Shown in pieces: positions 10,387-20,627 of a DNA stretch of 64,000 nucleotides. The translations under genes and the position numbers were made by a program. Each line of letters opens with the position of its first letter. The stretch's first letter is position 1. The notes under the pieces were generated by a model, which was not told the origin of the DNA, did no database searches, and was given only the letters and a program-made list of their open reading frames with translations. This DNA comes from Dugong dugon (taxonomy: Eukaryota > Chordata > Mammalia > Sirenia > Dugongidae), in assembly GCA_030035585.1 (NCBI GenBank), contig CM057462.1, forward strand, positions 136,302,734-136,366,733, given 5' to 3'.

Positions 10387-11730
10387 ATGTGTGTGTGTTA
10401 ATTTGAGAGTAATGATAAGAAACCTGTGTGATAACAATTATATGCTCAAGTTATTTATTTGTTTGGGGGTGCACAGTTTTCAATTTTACTCTGACATTTT
10501 CACCACAGGCTTGGAAAGAAATGGTAGGACTGAGGAAAAAGGGTAGCAGAAAAGTGGCCTCTGCTCCCACTGTTTGACAGAGAAGAGTTGTGTGATTTTT
10601 CCCAGGTGTGGCGCTGACAAGAGTGAAAGTAGCTAGGCTTTGGGAGGAATTGACGCACACACTCAAGAAAGCCTCAGTGTTAGGCTCAGAAATCCAAACA
10701 GCAAGAGAGTGCAGGGCGGGAGAACCTTGGCGGCAGCTGAGGGAGTGAGGAAGAGGTAGAGGAGTTTTCATATTTTCTTGCAAAGAACCTTCACATAAGC
10801 CCTAGGAGAAAACTTAAGCTGACTGTGAATTAGTTATGGCCATGAAAGACTAATCCTAAATGACAATGATGAAAATAAATTGAGATACACCAAATTTAAG
10901 AATAAGAGAGAATCTGATGAACTTGGGCTCAGTCTTTGGTCATGGCTTTGTCACTGGGCGAGGCAGCCCTTACATGCCTGCCACACATCAAGCATCATCC
11001 GCCAGTCATTGTTACCCAGAACAGTCATTCTCACACTGTTCTCCCTCCCTTCTCTCCAAATATAGAGTCATATAATCTTTCTTGAAATTTAAAATGTACT
11101 GTGAATGAGTGATTGAAAAGGAAATGTCATCTTTATTAAACTAGAAGGAAAATAATTATTAATACTACAGTGATGTATTGTAAACCCCATTTTAATATTT
11201 TTAGAGATTGGTCCAAGTTGCTAGAGTCCTTTTTCCAAGATGAGGAATTATTCTTCAACTCTTGGTTACTCTCTCTTGGAGAACTAGAACAAGGGTTAAG
11301 TGGGAGATTTTGACAAGTTTTGTAGGGTAATTCATTATACTGCTCATAAAACTAATAAATCTCTGCTAATTTTATTTAAATTATGCACAAATTATCAATT
11401 TTGGGGGATATAAATAAAGTCAGAGGGTGAATAGAACTGTAATATGGCAACAACAGATGAGCTAATCATGAATGAAAGGTCTATATTGTCTAATATGGTC
11501 AATGTTTTGGAACCAAAATATTTTGCTTTTTTAAAAAGTCAAGACAAATTTCTGCTGGTATATTATTGTTGACCTATTTTTCAGACACTTATAATGCTTA
11601 TTTAACTTATTTAATGTAGTCCATTATACAAGACTAGGTCCTAGAAAATCCCTGTTCTTGAATTTTAATTACCATTGGTGAACCACAGAATCTTTCTTAA
11701 TTTGAGCATTTCTTGACACTGTATATATAT
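10387..11730. other. 1.3 kb single-copy sequence, one unassigned ORF
   Basis: 10450-10790 is less AT-rich than its surroundings and carries a 110-codon minus-strand frame (10451-10783) that I do not recognise. The rest is AT-rich with nothing identifiable. Confidence 0.35.
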
Positions 11731-12280
11731 ATTGTGGTAGATTTAGAACATGTCCACGAGTTCTTTCATGCCCTCCTTCCAAGAGACAGAGTCTAATTCC
11801 CTTCACCTGAAGTGTAAGCTGAACTTTGTGACACACTTCTAATGAATGAAGTACAGCAAAAGTGATAGTGTGGGAGTTTGTAGACTAGGTCATAAAAGGC
11901 ACTGCAGCCTCTTGCTTGCTCTTTCTTGAATTTCTTGGTCTGGAGGAGGTTAACTGCCATATTGTAAGCGGAGGCTCACATGACAAAAAAACTTTGTTCT
12001 TCTGCGAAAAGCCAATAAGGAACCTAGGCCTTCAGTCAACAGGCATGTGAGTGAGGCATCTTAGGAGCAGATCTTCCAGCCCCAGTCAAGCCTTCAGATG
12101 ACTGCAGCTCCTGCTGATGTCCTAATAGCAGCAACATGAGAGACGCTGAGCTAGAACGACCCAGCTAAACCACTCCTAGATTCCTAAGCCCGAAAACTGT
12201 GAGATAATAACTCTGCATTGTCTTAACCCACTAAGGTTTGGGGTTTTTTTTTTTTTTACATAGGAGTAGGTAACTTAGAT
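11731..12280 (+). mobile_element. MaLR/MLT1-type LTR
   Basis: It contains 'ggtcataaaaggcactgcag', 'tcttgcttgctctttcttg' and 'ccagccccagtcaagccttc'. It also has 'aaaactgtgagataataact' and ends 'taggagtaggtaactta'. These are typical of an old mammalian MaLR LTR. A poly-T at 12245-12257 has expanded in its last part. There are no coding remains. Confidence 0.7.
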
Positions 12281-12925
12281 GAATATTATTAATGATCCAT
12301 TTGCATATTGTATAATAATATTGAGGATAAGTCCCCCCCACCCCACACCTTGGTAAGGAGATATTATTCATCATGGTGAGGGAAATTGCTAACATTAAAC
12401 ATCAACTTAATATTAACTTTTACTCATTATTAATCTTATGATTAATCTTAGAAATATTTACTTTGTTTTATTTTTTGCTCACAATTCACTCACTTATTCA
12501 CCCCCAAACACACACATAGCTTTGTCTGCCCTGACCCTTCCAGTTTGGCCTTAACTGGTATCATAAAGGGCACAGCTGGCTGACAAATGACTAGGATCAG
12601 AATGGGTTCAGATGAAAGGCAGAAGTGGGGATAAATCTCAAGTGGAAGAGTACAAGAGAGACTCAACCAGAAAACTGAGGGCTAACTGTGAATTGTTTCT
12701 TGACTGAACCATTTAGAGCTGTCACTTCTGTAGGTCAAAATGGATTGAACATTGGCAATTTCATTTGGTTCAACATATGTATTATTAAAAACCAATCGTC
12801 ATAGACTCTGTAGTACCTTAAAAAATAACAGATTGAATAGAGCATTCAAAACAAAAGAAAGAATAAAAACTGATAAAAAAAAATACATATGAAGGAAGGA
12901 AGAAAGAAACTTAATTGCATGTGAT
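12281..12925. other. single-copy sequence, nothing recognised
   Basis: AT-rich with no feature identified. Confidence 0.4.
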
Positions 12926-13085
12926 GTGGTGTGTGAGGATCCTGCTCGAGTCCTGGCTTTGCCAACTACTGTGTATGTAACCTTGGGCAAGTCATTTAGC
13001 CCCTGTGATCGTCGGTTTTCTCCTCCATTTCATGGCTATAAAAATAATACCCACCATACAAGTTCGTTTAGTGAATCAAATAAAA
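12926..13085 (+). repeat. MIR SINE
   Basis: The MIR core is plain: 'gagtcctggctttgccaac', 'aaccttgggcaagtcattta', then 'aataatacccaccata'. Divergence is high, as expected for this ancient family. Confidence 0.85.
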
Positions 13086-13090
13086 TATTG

Positions 13091-13240
13091 TGTTGTGCCA
13101 CTGAGTCGATTTCAGCCCCACGTGACAGAGTAGAACTGCCCCATTGAGTTTTCTAGGCTGTCATCTTTACTGGAGCAGACTGTCAGCTCTTTATCTAGCA
13201 GAGCCGCTGAGTAGGTTTAAACCGTCAACATTTTGGTTTA
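13091..13240 (-). mobile_element. afrotherian SINE, type I long variant, antisense
   Basis: It contains 'gagtcgatttcagccccacg', 'gacagagtagaactgcccca' and 'ctggagcagactgtcagc', the reversed long variant also seen at 5607-5805. Confidence 0.78.
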
Positions 13241-14110
13241 CAAAGAGGAATTTATAAAATACTGTCACTACAAACAGGCTGTTGTGTATGGGACCTTGTG
13301 CTTCAGACATTAGGTCTTACCCAGACAGATGGGCTGCATCCTCCTGTCTATTGAAACTGTACTTTGGGATCTATATGATGGGGAAAAAAGGAACTATGTT
13401 TCCTAGATAATAGCTACCAAGGTGTTTGAGTGAGGTCTTGAATGCTATTTCAGATTCTATCACTATTTATCCGTATAGATCTGGAAATAGTTGGTATCTG
13501 GGTAGCAGTTTTGTAGGAAGAAAAAATAACTAGATTGGGAGTCAGAAGAACTGTTACTAGTCATTTAATACTGGAAAAGAATTTCTACATTGCTTTAAAA
13601 CAGATGAAAAACTTGAACAAATTATTCAAATTAAAATTATTTTAAAAGTTTTGTTTTTCCATTTGAGGGACATTTGCTTTTTTTCATATGGAAAGTAATA
13701 TACACGGAAAAATCTATTTAATTTGACTACGGCTTCACGGTGGCAAATTTAAATTCTAAAATGATCATCCCTGTGGGTGTAAATGGAATTCTAATTAATG
13801 ATAATATTAGTCTCAGAAAAACATAATTAGGAAAGCAAATCTGCTGTTTTTTCTATCCTTCAAACCAAATAACAAATTCCATTAGAAATGACTTAGGGAT
13901 GATCAAAAATCTGGCTTAACTTCACTATGTCCATTCATCGTTAGTAAAAGATTGAGAGAGGACTGGACATTATTGCTACTTTTGTTATATTATTGTGTTC
14001 TTAAAGTAAAAGAACATCAGTAGAAAAATTCACATAACATTTTCAAGGAAAAAAAATATAATTGTGTTGTGCTAACAGTATGCTACTATTATTGTCATGG
14101 ATCCCTACAA
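13241..14110. other. single-copy AT-rich sequence
   Basis: No gene or repeat recognised. 13730-13900 holds several TAAT-type motifs, which is common in AT-rich DNA and not evidence of function by itself. Confidence 0.4.
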
Positions 14111-14561
14111 CTGTTGCTGTTAGGTGCCTGTTGAGTCGGTTCCGACTCATAGCGACGTTATGAACAACAGAACAAAACGTTGCTCGGTCCTGTGCCATCC
14201 TCACAATTGTTGCTATGTGTGAGTCCCTTGTTGCAGCCACGGTGTCAATCCATCTCATTGAGGGGCTTCCTCCTTTCACTGATTCTCTTATTTACCAAGC
14301 ATGATGTCTTTCTCCAAGGACTGGTCCCTCCTGATAACATGTCCAGGGTACATGAGATGATGTCTTGCCACCCTTGCTTCTAAAGAGCTTTCTGGTTGTA
14401 CTTCTTCTAAGACAGATTTGTTCATTCTTCTGGCAGTCCATGGTAGGTTCAATATTCCTCACCAACACCATAATTCAAAGGCATCAGTTCTTCGGTCTTC
14501 CTTATTCATTGTTCAGCTTTTGCATGCATATGAGGCGATTGAAAAATACCCTGGCTTGGGT
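14111..14561 (-). mobile_element. RTE (BovB/RTE1-like) LINE 3' end, antisense
   Basis: It begins with the reversed RTE tail (gttgctgttaggtgcctg, then gttccgactcatagcgacg). It continues through 'gactggtccctcctgataac' and 'caccataattcaaaggcatc', which reverse to the terminal part seen at 59080-59470. About 450 bp are present, so it is heavily 5' truncated. Confidence 0.9.
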
Positions 14562-15404
14562 GCAATATTATTCTACATTTTATTGCCATTTATGTATTAC
14601 TGTAATACTTTATTCTGTAGTAATTGATTTACATTAATTGCCCCCTTGTGCCTTAAGCACTGCATAAATATGGACTCACCCTCTAGATGAAATAACTGCA
14701 TTTACTATTGATTGCAGCTTCTATTGAAGAGTTTCACAAAAAGAAATTAAAGTCCTCAATGACTCCAATAACCTTATATATCCTAGGGTACTGTCATGGG
14801 AGCTATCTAATTTCAGGGAATATTTAGCTAGATTATTGTTTCACCAGCCCACAGTAATTCACTGGTAGTTTATGTGATGTATTTTCTAACAAAAAAACAA
14901 AACAGAAGAAACAATTTAAGAATGTTTCCTCCTCCTCAATCTCTAATCACGATTTTAAAATAATGAGGTTTTTAAATAATGAGTGACTGCGTTAGCTCTC
15001 TTGCAGGTGAGGGAGCAGTTTATAAAATGCTACTAATTTCATAGTGATTCCTCAAGTATGACAGAAATGTTTAAACTGATCATCCCAGGAAAAGGCTACT
15101 TACTTGTTACTCCAACAATTTAGAAAATATGAATGCACTATTTAGAATACTTTTCAGCTTCTGTATTAGAGATCCAAAACAACAGTAGCTTAAACAAAAA
15201 ACCAATTTTATTTCCTACTTAGTAATAGTCCAGGTGTATGTGGTCTAGGGCTGATAAAGCAGCTGCACAGTGTTGAAAATCCAGGCTCCTTCTGTCATGT
15301 TGCTCTGTGATCCTGAGGCATTTCCCTCATCTTATAAGCCAATATTGCTCATTATCACCATGTCTGCTTTCCAGGGAACAAGAAAGAAGAAAGGGGTGGA
15401 AGAA
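14562..15404. other. mostly single-copy; possible old repeat at 15161-15400
   Basis: 14562-15160 shows nothing recognisable. 15161-15400 ('ggtgtatgtggtctagggct' and the following bases) has the feel of an old mammalian interspersed repeat but I cannot name it. Confidence 0.35.
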
Positions 15405-15796
15405 GAATGAACTAGTTTCCAAGGGCTGCCTTCACAAAATACCAGAAATCTATTGTCTCATTCTGGAGGCTACAAGTCCAAATCAATCTGTTGGCTGGGC
15501 CATACTCCATCCAAAGTTTCTAGGGGAAGATTCTTCTTTTTCCTAGCTTCTGGTAGCCCCAGGCTTTCCCTGGCTTACAGATGTGTCTTCAAATAGCTGT
15601 TGTTTCTCTGTCTGTCTGTGTCTCTTCTTCTGTTTTGTAGGACATCACTCAGATTGGATTAGCACCCAGACTACTCCAGCATGACTTCATGTTAACTGAT
15701 TACATCTTCAAAGACCCTATTTCTAAACAAGATCATATTTATGGGTTCCAGGGGCTAGGATGTCAACCTTCGCGGGGTACAATTCAATTCATAACA
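15405..15796 (-). mobile_element. ERVL-MaLR (MLT1-like) solo LTR, antisense
   Basis: It runs from 'aactagtttccaagggctgc' through 'attctggaggctacaagtcc' and 'cagattggattagcaccca' to 'gtacaattcaattcataaca'. This is the reversed MLT1 pattern. It carries a (TCTG)n-like run near 15610. Confidence 0.75.
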
Positions 15797-16993
15797 GAGA
15801 TTATGCCCTCTGTCTTCAAGGCCATTACCTAGGAAATGGACATATTGTTTCCATATTGGCCAGAACAAAATCAAAAGGCAAAAACTAGCAGCATGGGAGC
15901 CTGGGAAATGTGTCCTGCTGCAAATTCCAACTGACATAAGGAAGAAGTTGCCACCTGAAAGAAGTTTTTTTTTTTTTTTTTTTCTTCACAAACATTAATT
16001 CAGAAGCTGGGAATTTAGCAAACACCATGTTTGAAATCAAGCCATGTCTTTAGGCTTTGGATGAAATTCAACAGCCCAAAGTAAAAAAGTAGAATAGTAT
16101 AACTGATAACCAGCAGTATACGTTGGGTGCTTTACAGTGAACCCAGAAGCCTTATTGTATCAGAGCTGTGGTGATATAAGTACCCTCACTGCATTTTGTT
16201 TTCAATAGGGATAGAAATTGTGAGATAAACTTAGGCTAGGTCACTTGGCAAAAAAAAAAAAAAAAAAATAGCATTTTAAGTTGTCATTGGTCATTTCAGC
16301 TTTCTAAATTAGTCTAGCTATAGTAAGTAGTATGTTTACCGTGGTAGCCTGAATTACACAGCATACTTTTATCATTATTAATATAGCTCTAATTTCTATT
16401 TTATCAATTGAAAAAATTGCTTTTTTGCCAGTTATAAAAACATTTTATTCTCTTTGTAAATACCTGGAAAGAAGAAAGTAAAAATAATTCACAGTCTTAC
16501 CATCCAAGGATGATCCCTGTTAGCATTTTGGTGTACATTCTTGCAGACTTCTTCAATCCATGTAAACTATAAACTAGCATGTTTTCAACATATTCCTTTA
16601 AGAATAAATTATTTGGCAACTGCGATACTGTACTATACTAAGGGAGACTCTCTGCAAGAACCACATGGGCTCCTCTAAACTTGAAGATGCTCTGGCTTTC
16701 TTGGTTTTCTTTTTCCTACGTTCCATCACAATCTTGTTCCTAAACATTACATGGTGATATATCACCTTAGTTTGGGAATGCTTAAAACTTCAATGACTTT
16801 GCTTATGCATTTGTGATGAGTTCAATACATAAATTAAAGTCTGTGGAATTATTGCTTTCCCTGCAATGTTCTGATTTATAATATCTAGGAATAGATCTTA
16901 TGACACAGCAGCTCTTGGTTTCTCTCTGTTATGTTATGAGTGCTTGTTTTTTTGGGTGTTTAACTTTTGGCTGAGATGCAATCTATCTACACC
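15797..16993. other. single-copy with poly-T, poly-A and old-repeat traces
   Basis: Poly-T at 15965-15983 and poly-A at about 16250-16268 mark probable retroelement tails. 16125-16245 resembles a diverged antisense MIR. 16440-16600 ('gttagcattttggtgtacat') resembles an old LINE 3' region. Both assignments are weak. Confidence 0.35.
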
Positions 16994-17349
16994 TACTCCT
17001 CACTTATCGACTATCTTGTTATCTGACATTTTGCATATATGACAATAGGAAAAAATCTACTGACTATTTGACACATTAACGTCATACGTGTGGCAGTAAC
17101 GAACACCAAGGTGCAAGGTGAGAGTAACACTGGCTGTGATGGTTAAGATTATGTGTCATCTTGGCTTGTCCATGATTCTCAGTGGTTTGGCAGTTATGTA
17201 ATGATGTAATTTAGCAGTTACGTAGCAATGTAGTCATCCTCCATTTTGTGATCTGATATGGTCATCCTCCACTTTTGCATAATGCTGATTTTCACATAAC
17301 TACCTGATCTTTGGAATCTAACCATGTCGATAAGAGAGAAGTGGGGGTA
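16994..17349. mobile_element. TIR-flanked DNA transposon candidate (356 bp)
   Basis: The left end, after TA, reads 'ctcctcacttatcgacta'. The right end reads 'atgtcgataagagagaagtg' and finishes 'gggggta', which reverses to 'taccccc' then 'acttctctcttatcgacat'. Both ends are bounded by TA, the target of Tc1/mariner-type elements. Internal near-repeats occur: 'ggtcatcctcca' at 17259-17270 echoes 'gtcatcctccat' at 17233-17244. No transposase frame is present, so it would be non-autonomous. The family is unknown to me. Confidence 0.5.
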
Positions 17350-17378
17350 TTATCTATATAGTTATATTATCTAGCTAT

Positions 17379-17598
17379 TACTGTATTTTCATGCAAATAA
17401 CGCATACCTTCTGTGTTTGTTTGCCAGTCACACCCTCCGCCTGTAAGGTATTTTTGTAAGCATGCTATGCTAACTTTTTTTACAAGAACATGTGGAAGAG
17501 AATTGGCATGGCAGTGCTTGTAAGGGTACCTAATGGGAGGAGGGTGCAGCCTTCAAATAAATGCAGAGGGTGTACATCATTTGCGTAAAATTATGGTA
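17379..17598. mobile_element. foldback MITE-like element (220 bp)
   Basis: The left end 'tactgtattttcatgcaaat' pairs with the reverse complement of the right end, 'taccataattttacgcaaat', both closing on TA. The inner parts also pair: 'caccctccgcctgtaaggta' (17431-17450) against the complement of 17525-17548, and 'aagcatgctatgc' against the complement of 'ggcatggcagtgctt'. The whole element can therefore fold into one imperfect hairpin. There is no coding capacity. Confidence 0.58.
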
Positions 17599-17599
17599 T

Positions 17600-18754
17600 C
17601 TAAGCTGCAGCTATATTGCTACATATTCCCTGGCATATTGAACAAAAAGAGGGAATTTTATTTTCCTCCTTTTAACAGGAAAGTAATTTCTTCATTAGGG
17701 AGTTAGCCAAAAACATCTATAGGAAAGCAGTTTGGGGCTTTTGAATTTGTATTTATTTCCTTTGTTTTTTCTTTAACTTTATTCAAGGAGAAACCAAATT
17801 TCTTAGATAGCAAGAGTCTTCATTCTTCTTTATCTGTTCATTGAGAAATTGACAAATTTTACCACTCCTTCCATTTGGATCTCTAACATCACAGCCACCA
17901 TCAGGGTTTATTTAATCTCCATCTAAGAGAGAAAATTAGGAAATAAAGCAAAGAATATCCTCTCAGATATTCCTCAGTCAAGCCTCACAGATAACAAGAG
18001 ACTGAATCTTTTGCCCTATTAAATTCCCTAGATCAGGGTTTATCAAATGTTCAAACAAGTACTAATTTGAGAACATATGAAAGATGTACATCAGAGAGAC
18101 AATGGATAAGCCACACAAATCTCGAGAGATTGCTCCTACTAGGATTCCCCTTTTTGGCCCTGAAATGCTTAGAAATTGATGCACTGATATTGTAAAAAAT
18201 ACGAATCAAAGTAAAGAGGAAAGAATCCTAAGGCAGCACGTGTAGTGGCCTCTGCTTACTTCTGGCACTAACTCCATTCCCCTAAAGACCAACATACGGA
18301 ACAGAAAGCTTGTTATGATGCCCATTTTGCAGGTGAAGAAAGTAAATTATAGAATAACTCTCCCAATGATAAACAGCTAATATTTTAGCAAGTATTCTAA
18401 ATTCCCGAATTCTGAAGCCCCTAATTTTCCACCCTACGATCATCACAGCTAAAATACAACGTGATAAGTGCTTGGAGGCAGATCAACTCGGAGGACTATG
18501 ATTTCAAATAGACTGGGGAGGACAGGTCATGAAATAGTTAACGTGGTCAGTGACAGAAACTAAATACTCAAAATGTATTGTGTTTTCTGGAGTAGCGACT
18601 GTGAGGAACAGACTAAGGACAAGTAATAAGTGCAACTTTAAAATAAAAAATCTGGTGCGGTAGTCAGCAAAGAAAATCAAACAATCAAGACACTCTTAAT
18701 TCCCAATTCTAGAGAGCTAGAGAGGGATATAGCCTTCTGATGGACTCTTTCCTT
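17600..18754. other. single-copy sequence, weak MIR trace
   Basis: 18310-18450 resembles a diverged antisense MIR ('gcccattttgcaggtgaaga'). Nothing else is recognised. Confidence 0.35.
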
Positions 18755-18825
18755 CCGCGGCGATACTAGGAAACGAGGAAGGGAGGGAAGGGATACGACT
18801 GCCGCGCGCGATGACGCAGGATAAC
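18755..18825. promoter_or_regulatory. CpG cluster, possible promoter-like element
   Basis: About ten CpG dinucleotides fall within 70 bp (ccgcgg, aacgag, gccgcgcgcgatgacgc). They sit in DNA that is otherwise CpG-poor. The segment has a CRE-like half-site 'tgacgca'. It lies outside every repeat I can recognise. A role as a small CpG-rich promoter for the downstream frame is inference. Confidence 0.35.
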
Positions 18826-18933
18826 TCTCATTCATGAAAACAGTGCCTTTTGGATAAATAAGTATCTGGCCTGTACGTACACCTCAAAGTCTCTTAGTTT
18901 TTCTTTTTTTTTTTTTAAATCAAATGCCCCCAG

Positions 18934-19029
18934 ATGGAGCCGGAAATTGTAGAGACGTTGATGAAAGACCAGCTGCTGCCTCCAGAGAGAGAAGACTGCT
19001 TTCGCCAGCAGCTGGGAAATCTCATGTAA
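18934..19029 (+). CDS. unassigned 31-codon ORF, possible exon
   Basis: The frame opens with MEPEIVETLM at 18934, about 110 bp downstream of the CpG cluster, and ends with QQLGNLM and TAA at 19027-19029. The composition (acidic/charged, few low-complexity residues) is unlike the AT-driven frames elsewhere. It is preceded by a long pyrimidine tract and 'cccccag' (18927-18933), which looks like a splice acceptor. A weak possible donor (gtaata) sits at the stop codon. Other frames are also open here (a 61-codon frame at 18924-19109). I recognise no protein, so this may be a real exon, a pseudogene scrap or chance. Confidence 0.22.
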   Translation: MEPEIVETLMKDQLLPPEREDCFRQQLGNLM

Positions 19030-20084
19030 TAGCCGATAGGTCAAGATCACAAATGGATAAATCCACCGCTGCTCCCACCTCCACAGGTTTTCAATTCATT
19101 AAGGTTTAGTTTTGTTACCGACCCAAATGAAACAAGAGACTCTCTATTGTTTTCCTTTGCTTTTTATGTCCTGTCCTTAAGTTTCCATGAATCATGTATT
19201 CACAATGAAATGGAGTGCTATGAAAATTCACATACACCAAATGCAATTATTCTGTTCAACAACAGTTCTCTTAATACATAAAGGCTTACTTCATCTTCTA
19301 TCAGGGCCACCCATCTGGCTATCCTGGTGAGAGAAAAGAAGTTTTAACAAGAAGACTCTTTTTGGTCTCAATTTAATGCAAACCATCAAGACAGAAATCA
19401 AGCAAGGTTGAACGCAACTGTCAATGCAGCGTCCCTTTGTCATCTTTGCCCCACCCCCTCAGGAAGCCAGTTCATTCTTCCAGGTGTGGAACTCTGAAAT
19501 AAATCCTAACACTGATCTGTAATTCTTCTTGCATATATAACAAGAGAGTGTTTATAAATTCATTTTCTTCCTTGCGGCATAAACACTGTCAGCCATTGTC
19601 TGATGTCCTTGATTGTGGAAGGACTTGTTTTGATGTGTTACCTATTGTGCTTGTTGTATTCCTTGGTTTAGTTTTCCTTTTGTTACATTCAGTTATGATT
19701 CCTCAACTTCTACTTCATCATTCGTTACCTTTTAAGCAAACACCTCAATGGAAATAACTGTTTATTTCTGTAGAATGTAGTTGAACGCATTGATAGGATT
19801 TCAAAAAAGAATCGATATATAAGCACAGGATCTCTGATTTAGAAATCTCCTTAAGAATAGTCCCTACCACAAGCACATTCTATATGCAAGCATTCTGCAA
19901 ATATTTGTTGAAATAAATACATGATGCAGAAAAAGACTCGGGTTTTCTTTTTCCTTTCTGTCAGTCTATGCTCCGCATCTTCAGAACTTAAAATCTTCCA
20001 AAAGCTGTACAGGCAAAACCTATATAGCTGTTTATTTCTTTACCTGACATCCTTTGATATTCAGCTTAATGGAGAAAGGACATT
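19030..20084. other. single-copy sequence, nothing recognised
   Basis: No gene or repeat identified. Short frames here lack domains. Confidence 0.4.
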
Positions 20085-20215
20085 AATATTTATGAGACAC
20101 GTACCAATGTCAGGCACTATACTAAATAATTTTCACAAGCTATATTTAAATCCTCACAAAATTTCCCCTTTTAAAGATGACAAAATAGTGACTCAGAATG
20201 GTTAAGATAAGAATC
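20085..20215 (-). repeat. MIR fragment, antisense
   Basis: 'gtcaggcactatactaaata', 'aaatcctcacaaaatttccc' and 'gactcagaatggttaag' follow the reversed MIR body. Confidence 0.65.
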
Positions 20216-20279
20216 CCTCCCTCGGTGAGAATGTAGAAAATCACAAAAGATCATTGCTTACAAAAGAATAACTAAAAAG

Positions 20280-20627
20280 TTGGGTAGCATACAAAAATTA
20301 TAGTTTTTGACACCCATCAGAGAGGTGAGAAAAAAAAAAAGTTAAAGAAAAGGAATTTTATAGCTCCAAAAACTTCTAGGAGAGAAGAAATCTCTTGCTC
20401 TTTACATCCCTGTAAGTCTGGTGGGAGAAGAAGCAAGCCTGACATAGACTGAACTTTGCAGGGTAAAGAGAAACCATTCAAACATTAAAGGCCACATAGG
20501 CTGGCGTGGCAGATTAGAACCTTGAGGAGATTCAGATGCAGAGAGAGTTTATGCCCACCTTCCAACACTTTCCCATGGAATCTTCACCAATACTCAGGGG
20601 CAGAGGTTTGAAAATTGACAGGAGGGC
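20280..20627 (+). repeat. old L1 (L1ME/HAL1-like) 5' region, left part
   Basis: The text continues across the LTR to 22410 and then into ORF1-like L1 sequence at about 23020-23285, so I read it as the left part of one old L1. A related stretch recurs at 23290-23440. Confidence 0.45.

Noticed and set aside
13730-13960. TAAT-rich stretch as a conserved enhancer
   Set aside because: TAAT motifs are expected at this base composition, and conservation cannot be judged from one sequence.
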